From Bacillota bacterium (lineage in GTDB: Bacteria; Bacillota; Clostridia; Acetivibrionales; JAMNYG01), in contig JAMNYG010000048.1 of assembly GCA_023622945.1 (NCBI GenBank), positions 1 to 37,344 on the forward strand: a DNA stretch of 37,344 nt, read 5' to 3'. Below the pieces are notes generated by a model, which saw only the letters and a list, made by a program, of their open reading frames with translations, had not been told where the DNA came from and did not search any database. Below are positions 17,295-24,369 of this stretch, in pieces (the first letter of the stretch is position 1; each line of letters starts with the position of its first letter). A program made the position numbers and the translations under genes.

Positions 17295-18182
17295 ATGTTC
17301 AAGGTAGGAATTATCGGTTCGGACAACAGCCATGCTTTAGCCTTTTCAAAGCTGGTAAATATTAAGAATGAAGAAACCGGAGAATATAGATTCCCGGACG
17401 TAAGAATCACCGCCATATACGGAGTTGACCGGGAGCATACCGAGAAAGTGGCAAAAGAAGGCCTTATCGAGACAGTGGTTGATAAGCCTGAAGATCTTTT
17501 GGGCAAGGTAGACGCGGTTATGGTGGTTTTCCGCCACGGAGATCTGCATGCTCCCCATGCGCTGCCGTTTATTCAGGCCGGAATACCCACATGGATTGAT
17601 AAACCTTTTACCGTGAAGATTTCCGATGCAAAGAAGATAATTGAAGAGGCCGACAGGAAAGGAACCCTGGTAACCGGAGGATCAACCTGCAAGTATCTTG
17701 ATGATGTTCTTTATCTCAAGGACGTGGTGGAAAACCAGAAAGAAACCGGGAAGATTTCCTCTGCCATAGTGAATTATCCAGGAGATCCTGACAGCGAGTA
17801 TGCAGGGCTGCATTTCTACGGACCTCATCTTGCTGAAATAGTCATGACCATTTTTGGTTATGATGTGAAATCAGTAATGGCAAGTGTATGGGAAGGAAAT
17901 GTCATCGCAATAGCCAAGTACGACAGGTACCAGGTTGTAATGAATTTTGCAAAGAAGACCAAAGGACATAAGGCAGTAATCTACGGAGAAGATGCCATAA
18001 TCGTAAGGGACCTGATCGGAAAAGACGGATATCTCAAAGGATTCACCGAGTTCGTAAAGATGCTGCGCACCGGCCAAAGGCCATTCCCTCTTGAAAACCT
18101 TCTGGCTCCCACCGTGCTTATCAATGCCATCGAGAAAGCTCTGGAGACAGGCAGGGAAGTATACTTAAACGAACTGGAGTAA
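17295..18182 (+). CDS. Gfo/Idh/MocA-family oxidoreductase, second paralog
   Basis: A 295-residue putative NAD(P)-dependent dehydrogenase. It opens with the Rossmann motif MFKVGIIGSDNSHALAFSKL, has ITAIYGVD and AVMVVFRHGD, and keeps the catalytic Lys in WIDKPFTVKISDA (IDKP instead of the usual EKP). The C-terminal domain is shorter than in its neighbour and retains LHFYGPHLAEIVM with a conserved His. The ATG at 17295 fits the homologous start and has AAAGGA upstream; 25 further in-frame codons exist upstream (from 17220) but do not look like part of the fold. A TATAAT at 17261-17266 may be its -10. Substrate unknown. Confidence 0.9.
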   Translation: MFKVGIIGSDNSHALAFSKLVNIKNEETGEYRFPDVRITAIYGVDREHTEKVAKEGLIETVVDKPEDLLGKVDAVMVVFRHGDLHAPHALPFIQAGIPTWIDKPFTVKISDAKKIIEEADRKGTLVTGGSTCKYLDDVLYLKDVVENQKETGKISSAIVNYPGDPDSEYAGLHFYGPHLAEIVMTIFGYDVKSVMASVWEGNVIAIAKYDRYQVVMNFAKKTKGHKAVIYGEDAIIVRDLIGKDGYLKGFTEFVKMLRTGQRPFPLENLLAPTVLINAIEKALETGREVYLNELE

Positions 18183-18211
18183 TACTATTTAAAAGAATTG
18201 GAGTAATACTA
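18171..18211 (+). repeat. 24-bp-period duplication of the gene end
   Basis: GAACTGGAGTAATACTA (18171-18187, containing the stop codon of the preceding gene) is repeated with one change as GAATTGGAGTAATACTA (18195-18211). Confidence 0.8.
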
Positions 18212-18258
18212 CAGAAACTGGGACGGGACAGTGAAACAAGACAATACTGAATGCGGCT

Positions 18259-18335
18259 GGGGGACATTTCTCTGTTTTGAGGAAGTGCTTCACGGTTATT
18301 TGAGGAAGTGCTTCGGGGTTTGAGAGGTGTCCCCG
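18259..18335. repeat. 77-bp palindromic repeat (family shared with 7459-7518)
   Basis: The outer arms GGGGACA (18260-18266) and TGTCCCC (18328-18334) are complementary, with partial pairing continuing inward. Inside, TTTGAGGAAGTGCTTC occurs twice (18276-18291 and 18299-18314), each containing the near-palindrome GAAGTGCTTC. The right half matches the repeat at 7459-7518 (CTTCG, TTGAGA, TCCCC at the same spacing). Non-coding, between a dehydrogenase gene and a decayed hydrolase gene. Confidence 0.8.
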
Positions 18336-18430
18336 TGTTTTGAGAACTCCTCGTATATGAGGATGTTTCATATGTTGATAAATGTACTCATATCCTGGTA
18401 GCAGGGTAAATTAAAGCGGAGTTGATAGCG

Positions 18431-19343
18431 GTGCCGGTTTTTTGTTGCTGTTGTGTCAGTTTGCGTTCTTTCACTTTTGGCAGCAGGATTTTACTTCTCC
18501 GGGCTTATTGTGCATCCCAGAACGCAGCCACCTGACGAGATATTCAGAAAGGAAATTGATTACGGCAGATTCACTTAAGAGGAGTGGGCGAGCTTTCCCA
18601 AGGAGGAAGTCAGCATAAAGTCACCGTATGGATATGAACTCCATGGCATATATATTCCCGTGCAAGGGTCCAAAAGAACAGTGATTATATGTCATGGAAT
18701 TACGTTATCCCTGTGGGCTTCTGTCAAATACATGAACATGTTTCGCAAGAGAGGATTCAACGTGCTTCTTTATGACCACAGAAACCACGGGAAAAGCGGG
18801 GGAAGGAATACCACATTCAGTTTTTATGAAAAGCATGACTTGAAAGCCTGGACCGATTGGGTGTTTGAAAAGTGCGGACCCGACTGCAAGGTGGGTACAA
18901 TGGGGGAATCCATGGGGGCTGCAACCGTTCTGCAGAATGCTGCCATAGATGACAGGCTGTCCTTCTGCATTGCCGACTGCCCATATTCGGATCTCCGTGA
19001 ACTTTTAAAGTACAGGCTTAAGGTTGAGTACAAGATATTGCCTGAATTTCCGTTTATGCATCTTGCGGAGATGTTTTGCCGTATCAGAACCGGAATGTCT
19101 TTCAATGATGTTTCCCCTATAAGGGATATGGCCAGCGTCAAAGTGCCCGTTATGTTTGTACACGGTCAGAACGACGACTATATTCCAAAAGAAATGAGCA
19201 TAGAAATGTACAACGTAAAAAATGGAGAAAAAATGCTTTACCTGGCTCCCAACGCAAGCCATGCGGAAGCTTATTGGAACAACCGGGAGGAATATGACCG
19301 GAAAGTGGGGGAATTTCTTTCTGCTGTTTTTCCAGAGGGATAG
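18431..19343 (+). pseudogene. Alpha/beta hydrolase, 5' end disrupted
   Basis: Serine hydrolase whose intact 3' frame runs from 18660 (GTG) to 19343 (227 codons). It has [12 protein letters not shown], nucleophile elbow GESMGA, the acid in [10 protein letters not shown] and catalytic His in NASHAEAY. The same frame continues upstream as clear protein: a membrane-anchor-like VAVVSVCVLSLLAAGFYF, then EIDYGRFT, a TAA at 18576-18578, and [20 protein letters not shown]. Family members run through this point, so the TAA looks like a nonsense change. The natural GTG at 18431 (after GCGGAG) is one base out of frame across the T run at 18438-18443, suggesting a second lesion. A shortened protein from 18660 is possible, but that GTG has no good ribosome binding site. 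Confidence 0.8.
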
Positions 19344-19455
19344 ATTTCCAGTTATTCCGGAGAGATAATAATAAAAACAATAACAAACAATAGATAGAAC
19401 AGCACATAGAAATTCATCGAAGGGCAATCCACAGAGATGATAGTGATAAAGCAAT

Positions 19456-19490
19456 GGGGGCATAACAGTTTTGCTATGCCCCCTGAGTAC
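19456..19490. terminator. Hairpin between convergent hydrolase and DUF47 genes
   Basis: GGGGGCATA (19456-19464) pairs with TATGCCCCC (19475-19483) across a 10-base loop. The T tracts are weak on both strands; its location between convergent genes supports a terminator role. Confidence 0.6.
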
Positions 19491-19495
19491 GTTTA

Positions 19496-20119
19496 TTATG
19501 AATTCTTCATTACGATATTCTCTATAACATTTGCTACCTCTTCACATGCGTCGCAGCAGTTTTCCAGGTAATCAAAGGTCTGGGACCATGCCGTAACCTC
19601 TTTAAAGTCATCACAATTGACATACAGATCTCTGATTGCTTCCTTGAAAAGCTTATCCCCTTCTTCCTCAAGGAAATTGACCTCCACCACCAGTTTGTGA
19701 AGAGTCTGGGATTTGCGGAAATTCTTAAACTCGTGCAGCGCAGGCTTTAATGCATTGCAGCATTTGACTATGATTTCGGTCATTTTCAATGCATGCTCAC
19801 GGATCTTTTTTATGTTGAACATATACAAGTGCATTAACACATCTTCTATGGAGTCTGTAACATCGTCAATTGCGTCGGCCAAAGCCATGATGTCTTCCCG
19901 TTCAATAGGTGTTATGAATTCCTTTGCAAGTCTCCTGATCATCCTGTGTCTTGCTTCATCACCGGTATGTTCGATTTCATGCATTTCTGAGATTTTTTCC
20001 TGTAAAACCTCTGCATTGAAATTATTCATGATTTCATTAAGTAAATCGGCAGCTTTGCTGGAGTATTCCACCAACTCTATAAAGGTGTCAAAGTAATTTA
20101 CATCCTTTTTGCGTGCCAT
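19496..20119 (-). CDS. DUF47/PhoU-like phosphate transport accessory protein
   Basis: A 207-residue all-helical cytoplasmic protein of the DUF47 (TIGR00153, PhoU-like) family, which accompanies PiT-type phosphate transporters and probably regulates them. Characteristic segments: HEIEHTGDEARHRMIRRLAKEF, ITPIEREDIMALADAIDDVTDSIED (the conserved acidic metal-binding type motif) and VNFLEEEGDKLFKEAI. It is rich in Glu/Asp and has a Cys-rich C-terminal stretch (ENCCDACEE). The second in-frame ATG (20117-20119) is chosen because the AAAGGGA ribosome binding site abuts the first one (20125). Lies 99 bases downstream of pit on the same strand and is almost certainly cotranscribed with it. Confidence 0.93.
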   Translation of the reverse strand: MARKKDVNYFDTFIELVEYSSKAADLLNEIMNNFNAEVLQEKISEMHEIEHTGDEARHRMIRRLAKEFITPIEREDIMALADAIDDVTDSIEDVLMHLYMFNIKKIREHALKMTEIIVKCCNALKPALHEFKNFRKSQTLHKLVVEVNFLEEEGDKLFKEAIRDLYVNCDDFKEVTAWSQTFDYLENCCDACEEVANVIENIVMKNS

Positions 20120-20218
20120 AACCATTCCCTTTCTTACATTATTACTTAATTATGTGTAAGTTTTGACCATTCTAACCAGAAGTTATTTGCTCTAATCAGA
20201 TGATATTTACCATGCAAA

Positions 20219-21271
20219 TCAGAAGATATTCATAAATAACAGTGCCATTAGGAAACCTATAAGGCCACATCCCGGGAATGTCAGCAACCATGCCGATAAC
20301 ATTTCCTTGACAACTCCCCAGTTTACCGAGGAAATCCTTTTAGCAGCGCCGACTCCCATGATGGCCGTGGTCTTGGTATGGGTTGTGCTAACCGGCAAGC
20401 CAAAGGCAGATGCTGTGAACAGGCAGATTACCGCGGCCAAATCAGCCGAAAAACCCTGATATTTCTCAAGTTTAACCATATCCATGCCAACCGACTTTAT
20501 TATGCGATAACCACCGATAGACGTTCCCAGGCCCATTATCAGTGAGCAGAGAACAAGCATCCAGAAAGGAATTACAAAGGTTTCTACATCCGGGTTGCCA
20601 TTGGCCAGGAACAGCCCCAGCATAAATACACCCATAAATTTCTGACCGTCCTGAGCTCCATGCATGAATGCCATACCTGCTGCAGCTGCGATTTGAGCAT
20701 TATTGAAGAAGGTGAAGGTCTTTCGTCTGTTGACCCTTCTGAACAGCTTTTCCACCGTTTTTACAACAAGAACCCCCATGAAAAAGCCCATGCCTAAGGA
20801 GAGTACCAATCCGTAGATGACTTTAACCCATTCGCTTCCGTTGATACCTTGTATGCCCCTTTGCAAAGCAATAGCAGCACCTGAGATTCCTGCGATCAGC
20901 GCATGGCTTTCACTGGTTGGAATCCCAAACCACCAGGCTGCCGTTGCCCAGAGGACGATTGCGAACATGGCCGCACAAAGTGCAACCAGTGCGGTGTGGG
21001 AATCACCGCGGAAATCCACCATCTTATAAATGGTCTGTGCCACCGTTGCATTCAACATGGTCATGACCAATACTCCAACGAAATTAAAAACTGCAGCCAT
21101 GATTATGGCGGCCTTCGGGCTCATGGAACGCGTGGAAATGCATGTGGCAATGGCATTAGGCGCGTCGGTCCATCCGTTGACAAGTATGACGCCTAAGGTT
21201 AAAAGGGTTATTATTGCAAATGCAGGATTAGATACAACTTGTTCCAAAAATTCAGCAAATGTTACCGTCAT
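20219..21271 (-). CDS. pit: PiT-family inorganic phosphate transporter
   Basis: A 350-residue polytopic membrane protein that imports inorganic phosphate (or metal-phosphate) with a coupling ion. The duplicated PiT signature is visible: an N-terminal GWTDAPNAIATCISTRSMSP (about residues 28-47) and a C-terminal GLPVSTTHTKTTAIMGVGAAK (about 292-312). About nine to ten hydrophobic segments surround a short basic cytoplasmic loop (KLFRRVNRRKTF, about 190-201). The first signature reads GWTDAPNA rather than the common GxNDxxNA. First gene of a two-gene operon with the DUF47 protein; the ATG follows AAAGGGAAAG on the minus strand. Confidence 0.95.
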   Translation of the reverse strand: MTVTFAEFLEQVVSNPAFAIITLLTLGVILVNGWTDAPNAIATCISTRSMSPKAAIIMAAVFNFVGVLVMTMLNATVAQTIYKMVDFRGDSHTALVALCAAMFAIVLWATAAWWFGIPTSESHALIAGISGAAIALQRGIQGINGSEWVKVIYGLVLSLGMGFFMGVLVVKTVEKLFRRVNRRKTFTFFNNAQIAAAAGMAFMHGAQDGQKFMGVFMLGLFLANGNPDVETFVIPFWMLVLCSLIMGLGTSIGGYRIIKSVGMDMVKLEKYQGFSADLAAVICLFTASAFGLPVSTTHTKTTAIMGVGAAKRISSVNWGVVKEMLSAWLLTFPGCGLIGFLMALLFMNIF

Positions 21272-21331
21272 CTTCCATCTACTTTCCCTTTGGTTTTTTA
21301 TGTGGTAATAGTGTCAGAGTCTTACAGGCCA

Positions 21332-21359
21332 ATTTAACATAGCATTATAGCTACGTCAA
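21332..21359 (-). promoter_or_regulatory. Candidate promoter of the pit-DUF47 operon
   Basis: On the minus strand, TTGACG (21354-21359) and TTAAAT (21332-21337) are 16 bases apart, about 60 bases upstream of the pit start. No Pho-box-like repeat was seen. Confidence 0.4.
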
Positions 21360-21577
21360 ACAAAATTAGAATAACATTTTTTCGCTAAATGTACAATAGA
21401 AATGTCGAATAATAGGTAATCATTTGCAGGAAACATTCGGGAATTGCCCATTGGAGTGAAGAACAGACGTTCACAATACCGTTGCAGGCAAGCATCCTTT
21501 GGATATATAATGGGGATGTGACAAGCATCAGATTTTGGATAGATGAATTGAGTGGCAATGGGAGGGGGAAGAAGGTC

Positions 21578-22141
21578 ATGAGAATTTGTATTTTATCAGG
21601 AACACCGAAAAAAGAGGGTTTGTGCCAGTCGGTGATCAATGCGGCAAAACAAGGTGCTGTTGAAGCCGGAGCCGAAGTTGATGAAATAAGGTTATGCGAT
21701 TATAAACTGATCCGCTGCCAGGTTTGCGGAGACGGATGGGGTGTTTGCCGTTCGGAACACTACTGCAAATATGGCTCTGACGGCTTTGAGGATATCAGAA
21801 AGCGAATCAGGGAAAGCGATGAAATAATAATAGCATCTCCTGTGTATTGGGGAGAAACTTCCGAGGCTTTAAAGAGTTTTCTCGACCGCTTGAGAAGATG
21901 TGAGTTTGGCCAGTCAGGAGCACTGAGCAACAAGCAGGTTTTGCTTATTGCCGTTCCCGGAGGATCAGGAAACGGCATGTTGACTTGCCTTGAGCAATTG
22001 GATCGCTTCTGCAGACATACCGGAGCCGTTATTTTTGACTACATAGGAGTCAACCGCTGGAACAGTGATTACAAGAGAGCTGCCGCAAAAGCCGCGGCTT
22101 TTGCGATGGCAACCGGCAGAAAAAACGGTGATACGGTTTAG
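21578..22141 (+). CDS. NAD(P)H-dependent FMN reductase / flavodoxin-fold protein
   Basis: A 187-residue flavoprotein of the NADPH-dependent FMN reductase / iron-sulfur flavoprotein type. The N-terminus MRICILSGTPKKEGLC holds the FMN phosphate loop; IIIASPVYWGETSEALKSFLDR is the second FMN-contacting signature. Four Cys (RCQVCGDGW, VCRSEHYC; residues about 49-67) resemble the compact Cys motif of iron-sulfur flavoproteins, so an added iron-sulfur cluster is possible but not proven. ATG 21578 is chosen because it begins the fold and follows GGGAGGGGGAAGAAGG; the open frame extends upstream to 21482 without domain content. Single gene with its own terminator. Confidence 0.9.
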   Translation: MRICILSGTPKKEGLCQSVINAAKQGAVEAGAEVDEIRLCDYKLIRCQVCGDGWGVCRSEHYCKYGSDGFEDIRKRIRESDEIIIASPVYWGETSEALKSFLDRLRRCEFGQSGALSNKQVLLIAVPGGSGNGMLTCLEQLDRFCRHTGAVIFDYIGVNRWNSDYKRAAAKAAAFAMATGRKNGDTV

Positions 22142-22185
22142 TATGACTATTAAAATGTTATGAAAGTTTTTGTAAAAAATTAATG

Positions 22186-22216
22186 GAGCCAGGCTTTCTT
22201 ATGCCTGGCTCTTTTA
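22186..22216. terminator. Bidirectional terminator between convergent genes
   Basis: Perfect 9-bp stem GAGCCAGGC (22186-22194) with GCCTGGCTC (22203-22211). TTTTA follows on the plus strand and a run of T on the minus strand (AATTTTTTAC), so it can serve both the flavodoxin-fold gene and the secreted-protein gene. Confidence 0.88.
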
Positions 22217-22270
22217 ACAGATTGCAGGACACTCCCTGAACCTGTACCCCCTAAGTAATTCCTCGTATGA

Positions 22271-23788
22271 TCAGCTTTTGCCGTTTTTCCACTTTGACTT
22301 CCCGTAATCTTTCTGGTCGTCCTTTTTATAATATCCTCCTTCGTACAACTCATTATTCTTGCTATACTGCTTTGCTGAAGATAACTTGCTGTCTGAGGCA
22401 TTTTTCTGCGATGCCGTTGAGTTTTTTCCGGCTTTTACGGAAGGAGATTCCTTCTTTGATGATTTGCATTCCTGTTTTCCCGAGTGATTATTTTGTTTTT
22501 CCTTTGGGTCTTGCTCTTCCTTCAACTTTGATAACTGATCCTTAAGGCTGTTAAGCCATTCAGTCTTCTTTTCAATCTGTTTTTGAGTGTTTTCTTCAAT
22601 CTTGACAGCAGCCATACCCGGATTGTACCTGAGCTTATTTATGATTTCTTCCCGTTTTTCAGCCTGTTTATCTATAAGCCATTGGAGCTTTTCTATTTTT
22701 CTTTCAAGCATTTTTCCGTACTTGCATTTTTTCTTGTCATGTTTATCGTCGTCATCATCGTCTTTATCGTCGTCTTTTTTGTCGTCACCATTATCTTCCT
22801 CATCCTGAAGGCTTTTTTCTACTTCAGCTTTTACCTGTTCTTTGTATTCTTTTACCTGTACCCTGATTTGCTCCATTTGGTCTTTTTGCTGCCGGGCAGC
22901 CTGAACCTTTTCCTCAGCTTTGGCTATAAGTTCGGCATCTCCCAATTTTTTGGCTAATCTGAGCTCTTCCTTTGCCTCTTTGTATTCCCTGGCAGCATCA
23001 GAAAAGTTTTCTTTTGCTACTTTATATGACTGTGTTACAAGGGCTTTCTTTACTTCTCCGGTAACAGCTGTTGTCAGTTCTTCAGCGGCTTCTTCGGGAA
23101 TAACCCCCACTATCTTTATTATTATTTTTTCAGCGGCTTCTTCTGAAATCTTTATTTCTTCAAGTATAGGTTCTACATCCTTATCGGATTCTGCAGCCTT
23201 GTCAGCTTTTTCGGCTGCTTTTTGGGCCGTTTTCAGGTATTCTTTCATTACTTTTAATGCCAGTTTAAGCTTACTTTTTTCGGTCATGATTTCAGCTTCA
23301 GCCAGTCTTTCATTTGCGAAACTGACCAATAGCTGAGCTTTTCCTTCAGGAGAGAATGTCAGGGCTACCTGTACGCTTTCGATGAGCCTTTCTACAGGAT
23401 ACAGGGGGCTGTCAGGCGTAATACCTGCATTATTTCCGCTGCCCGGCTCGGGAGACGCTGATGGTTCAGGTGTAGCCTCCGGAGGTGTTGATGTATCCGG
23501 AGAAGCAGAAGGATCCGGCGTGGCTGAAGCATCCGGAGAAGCAGAAGGTGACGGAGTAGCCGACGGAGCTGGAGACGCATCCGGAGAACTTGATGGAGCA
23601 GGCGTCTCCTGATTTTCAGGCGTATCTGAAGGCGTCTGTGTCGGTGATGGTGCAGGCGATGCTGCAGGTGAAGCAGACGGTGCAGGGGTTTGATTTAGAT
23701 CTGCCGTACCGTTGTCTGCAAATACTGCAATACTTACTGCAGTTGCTATCAAGGCTAAAGATAGAATGAAAGCAATAAACCTTTTCAT
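22271..23788 (-). CDS. Secreted Pro/Ser-rich protein with DUF5667-like domain and acidic tract
   Basis: A 505-residue exported protein of unknown function. Residues 1-24 are a signal peptide (KRFIAFILSLALIATAVSIAVFA). Residues about 31-123 are a low-complexity linker built from SP(D/A)AS and TPEPS-like units. A DUF5667-like segment follows (ITPDSPLYPVERLIESVQ, LLVSFANERLAEAE), then long charged helices (about 160-330). Next is an Asp/Lys tract near 327-352 (DDKKDDDKDDDDDDK), more coiled coil, and a basic Ser/Lys/Gln-rich tail. The architecture suggests a wall-spanning protein, possibly cation-binding through the Asp tract (inference). The ATG follows AAAGGGGG. Repeat-driven length variation is likely in residues 31-123. 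Confidence 0.85.
   Translation of the reverse strand: MKRFIAFILSLALIATAVSIAVFADNGTADLNQTPAPSASPAASPAPSPTQTPSDTPENQETPAPSSSPDASPAPSATPSPSASPDASATPDPSASPDTSTPPEATPEPSASPEPGSGNNAGITPDSPLYPVERLIESVQVALTFSPEGKAQLLVSFANERLAEAEIMTEKSKLKLALKVMKEYLKTAQKAAEKADKAAESDKDVEPILEEIKISEEAAEKIIIKIVGVIPEEAAEELTTAVTGEVKKALVTQSYKVAKENFSDAAREYKEAKEELRLAKKLGDAELIAKAEEKVQAARQQKDQMEQIRVQVKEYKEQVKAEVEKSLQDEEDNGDDKKDDDKDDDDDDKHDKKKCKYGKMLERKIEKLQWLIDKQAEKREEIINKLRYNPGMAAVKIEENTQKQIEKKTEWLNSLKDQLSKLKEEQDPKEKQNNHSGKQECKSSKKESPSVKAGKNSTASQKNASDSKLSSAKQYSKNNELYEGGYYKKDDQKDYGKSKWKNGKS
23393..23700 (-). repeat. Low-complexity coding repeat (Pro/Ser/Ala linker)
   Basis: Imperfect 6- to 18-base units such as TCCGGAGAAGCAGAAGG, read on the plus strand, recur within this part of the secreted-protein gene. 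They encode the SP(D/A)AS-type linker. Prone to slippage. Confidence 0.65.
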
Positions 23789-24216
23789 TATCGTACCCCC
23801 TTTACATGCTTTTGGTTCAATATACTTTTACTGGTTAGTTTAATATGCTTTTATTTGGTATTTGTTTTGAGCATGGAATAAGTTCTCATCACATTTGGTT
23901 TTGGCCAAAACCGATTTGCAGGCTATAGGTTAACCACGATATAGTTATTCGAATATTGACGAATTTTTTCGGGGTGGCAGTTATATAAAAGTCGACCCAT
24001 GTTGATGCCATTTCCAGGTAACCCATCTGTTGACAATCAACTACCATTGTTCTGATATTTACAAAAAGCTTAGCCGAAAGCCTATGACTGTAGTTATGGG
24101 ATGGAGGCTTATATTGAATCATGGTCAAATTCAAAATACTTCCTGCTTTTTTGTTTTTTAAAATTTTTGTATATTATACTCCATTGCATGCAAATAATCA
24201 GACATGCTAAAATAAA
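23789..24216. other. Intergenic region with unexplained imperfect repeats
   Basis: AT-rich and mostly non-coding. An 81-codon minus-strand open frame (23889-24134) lacks a good ribosome binding site. Within it two related stretches, about 23940-23990 and 24045-24090, encode similar KLFVNIRT and KKFVNIRI segments, so they may be a diverged duplication. An ATTCG/CGAAT hairpin lies near 23945-23970. I could not identify the origin of this DNA. Confidence 0.4.
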
Positions 24217-24246
24217 TTGACACTTTCGATACATTCCAGTTATTAT
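24217..24246 (+). promoter_or_regulatory. Candidate promoter of the single ABC exporter gene
   Basis: Perfect TTGACA at 24217-24222 and TATTAT at 24241-24246 with an 18-base spacer, about 125 bases upstream of the start. A weaker alternative (TTGCCT 24288, TATTAA 24311) lies closer. Confidence 0.5.
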
Positions 24247-24369
24247 CAAAGCTAGCATAAATGAGGGAATGGATTTTAGCGATATACTTGCCTCTTTACA
24301 AGTCATTCTCTATTAAGCTAGCACATCAGGTTACAATATTTACATTATTTCTGTAAAGGGGAGAATGCA

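Noticed and set aside
18660-19343. Alpha/beta hydrolase as an intact gene starting at the GTG at 18660
   Set aside because: The frame carries clear coding sequence upstream of that GTG, interrupted by TAA, and the GTG lacks a ribosome binding site, so a disrupted gene is the better reading.
22583-23336. Long plus-strand frames opposite the secreted-protein gene
   Set aside because: They are hydrophobic or Ser-rich antisense shadows produced by the Lys/Glu/Ala-rich codons of the real minus-strand gene.
23393-23700. CRISPR-like repetition
   Set aside because: The repeats are short, imperfect, in coding frame and have no spacers; they encode the Pro/Ser linker.
23889-24134. 81-codon minus-strand open frame
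   Set aside because: It has no ribosome binding site and no recognisable domain; its apparent internal similarity is recorded as a repeat instead of a gene.
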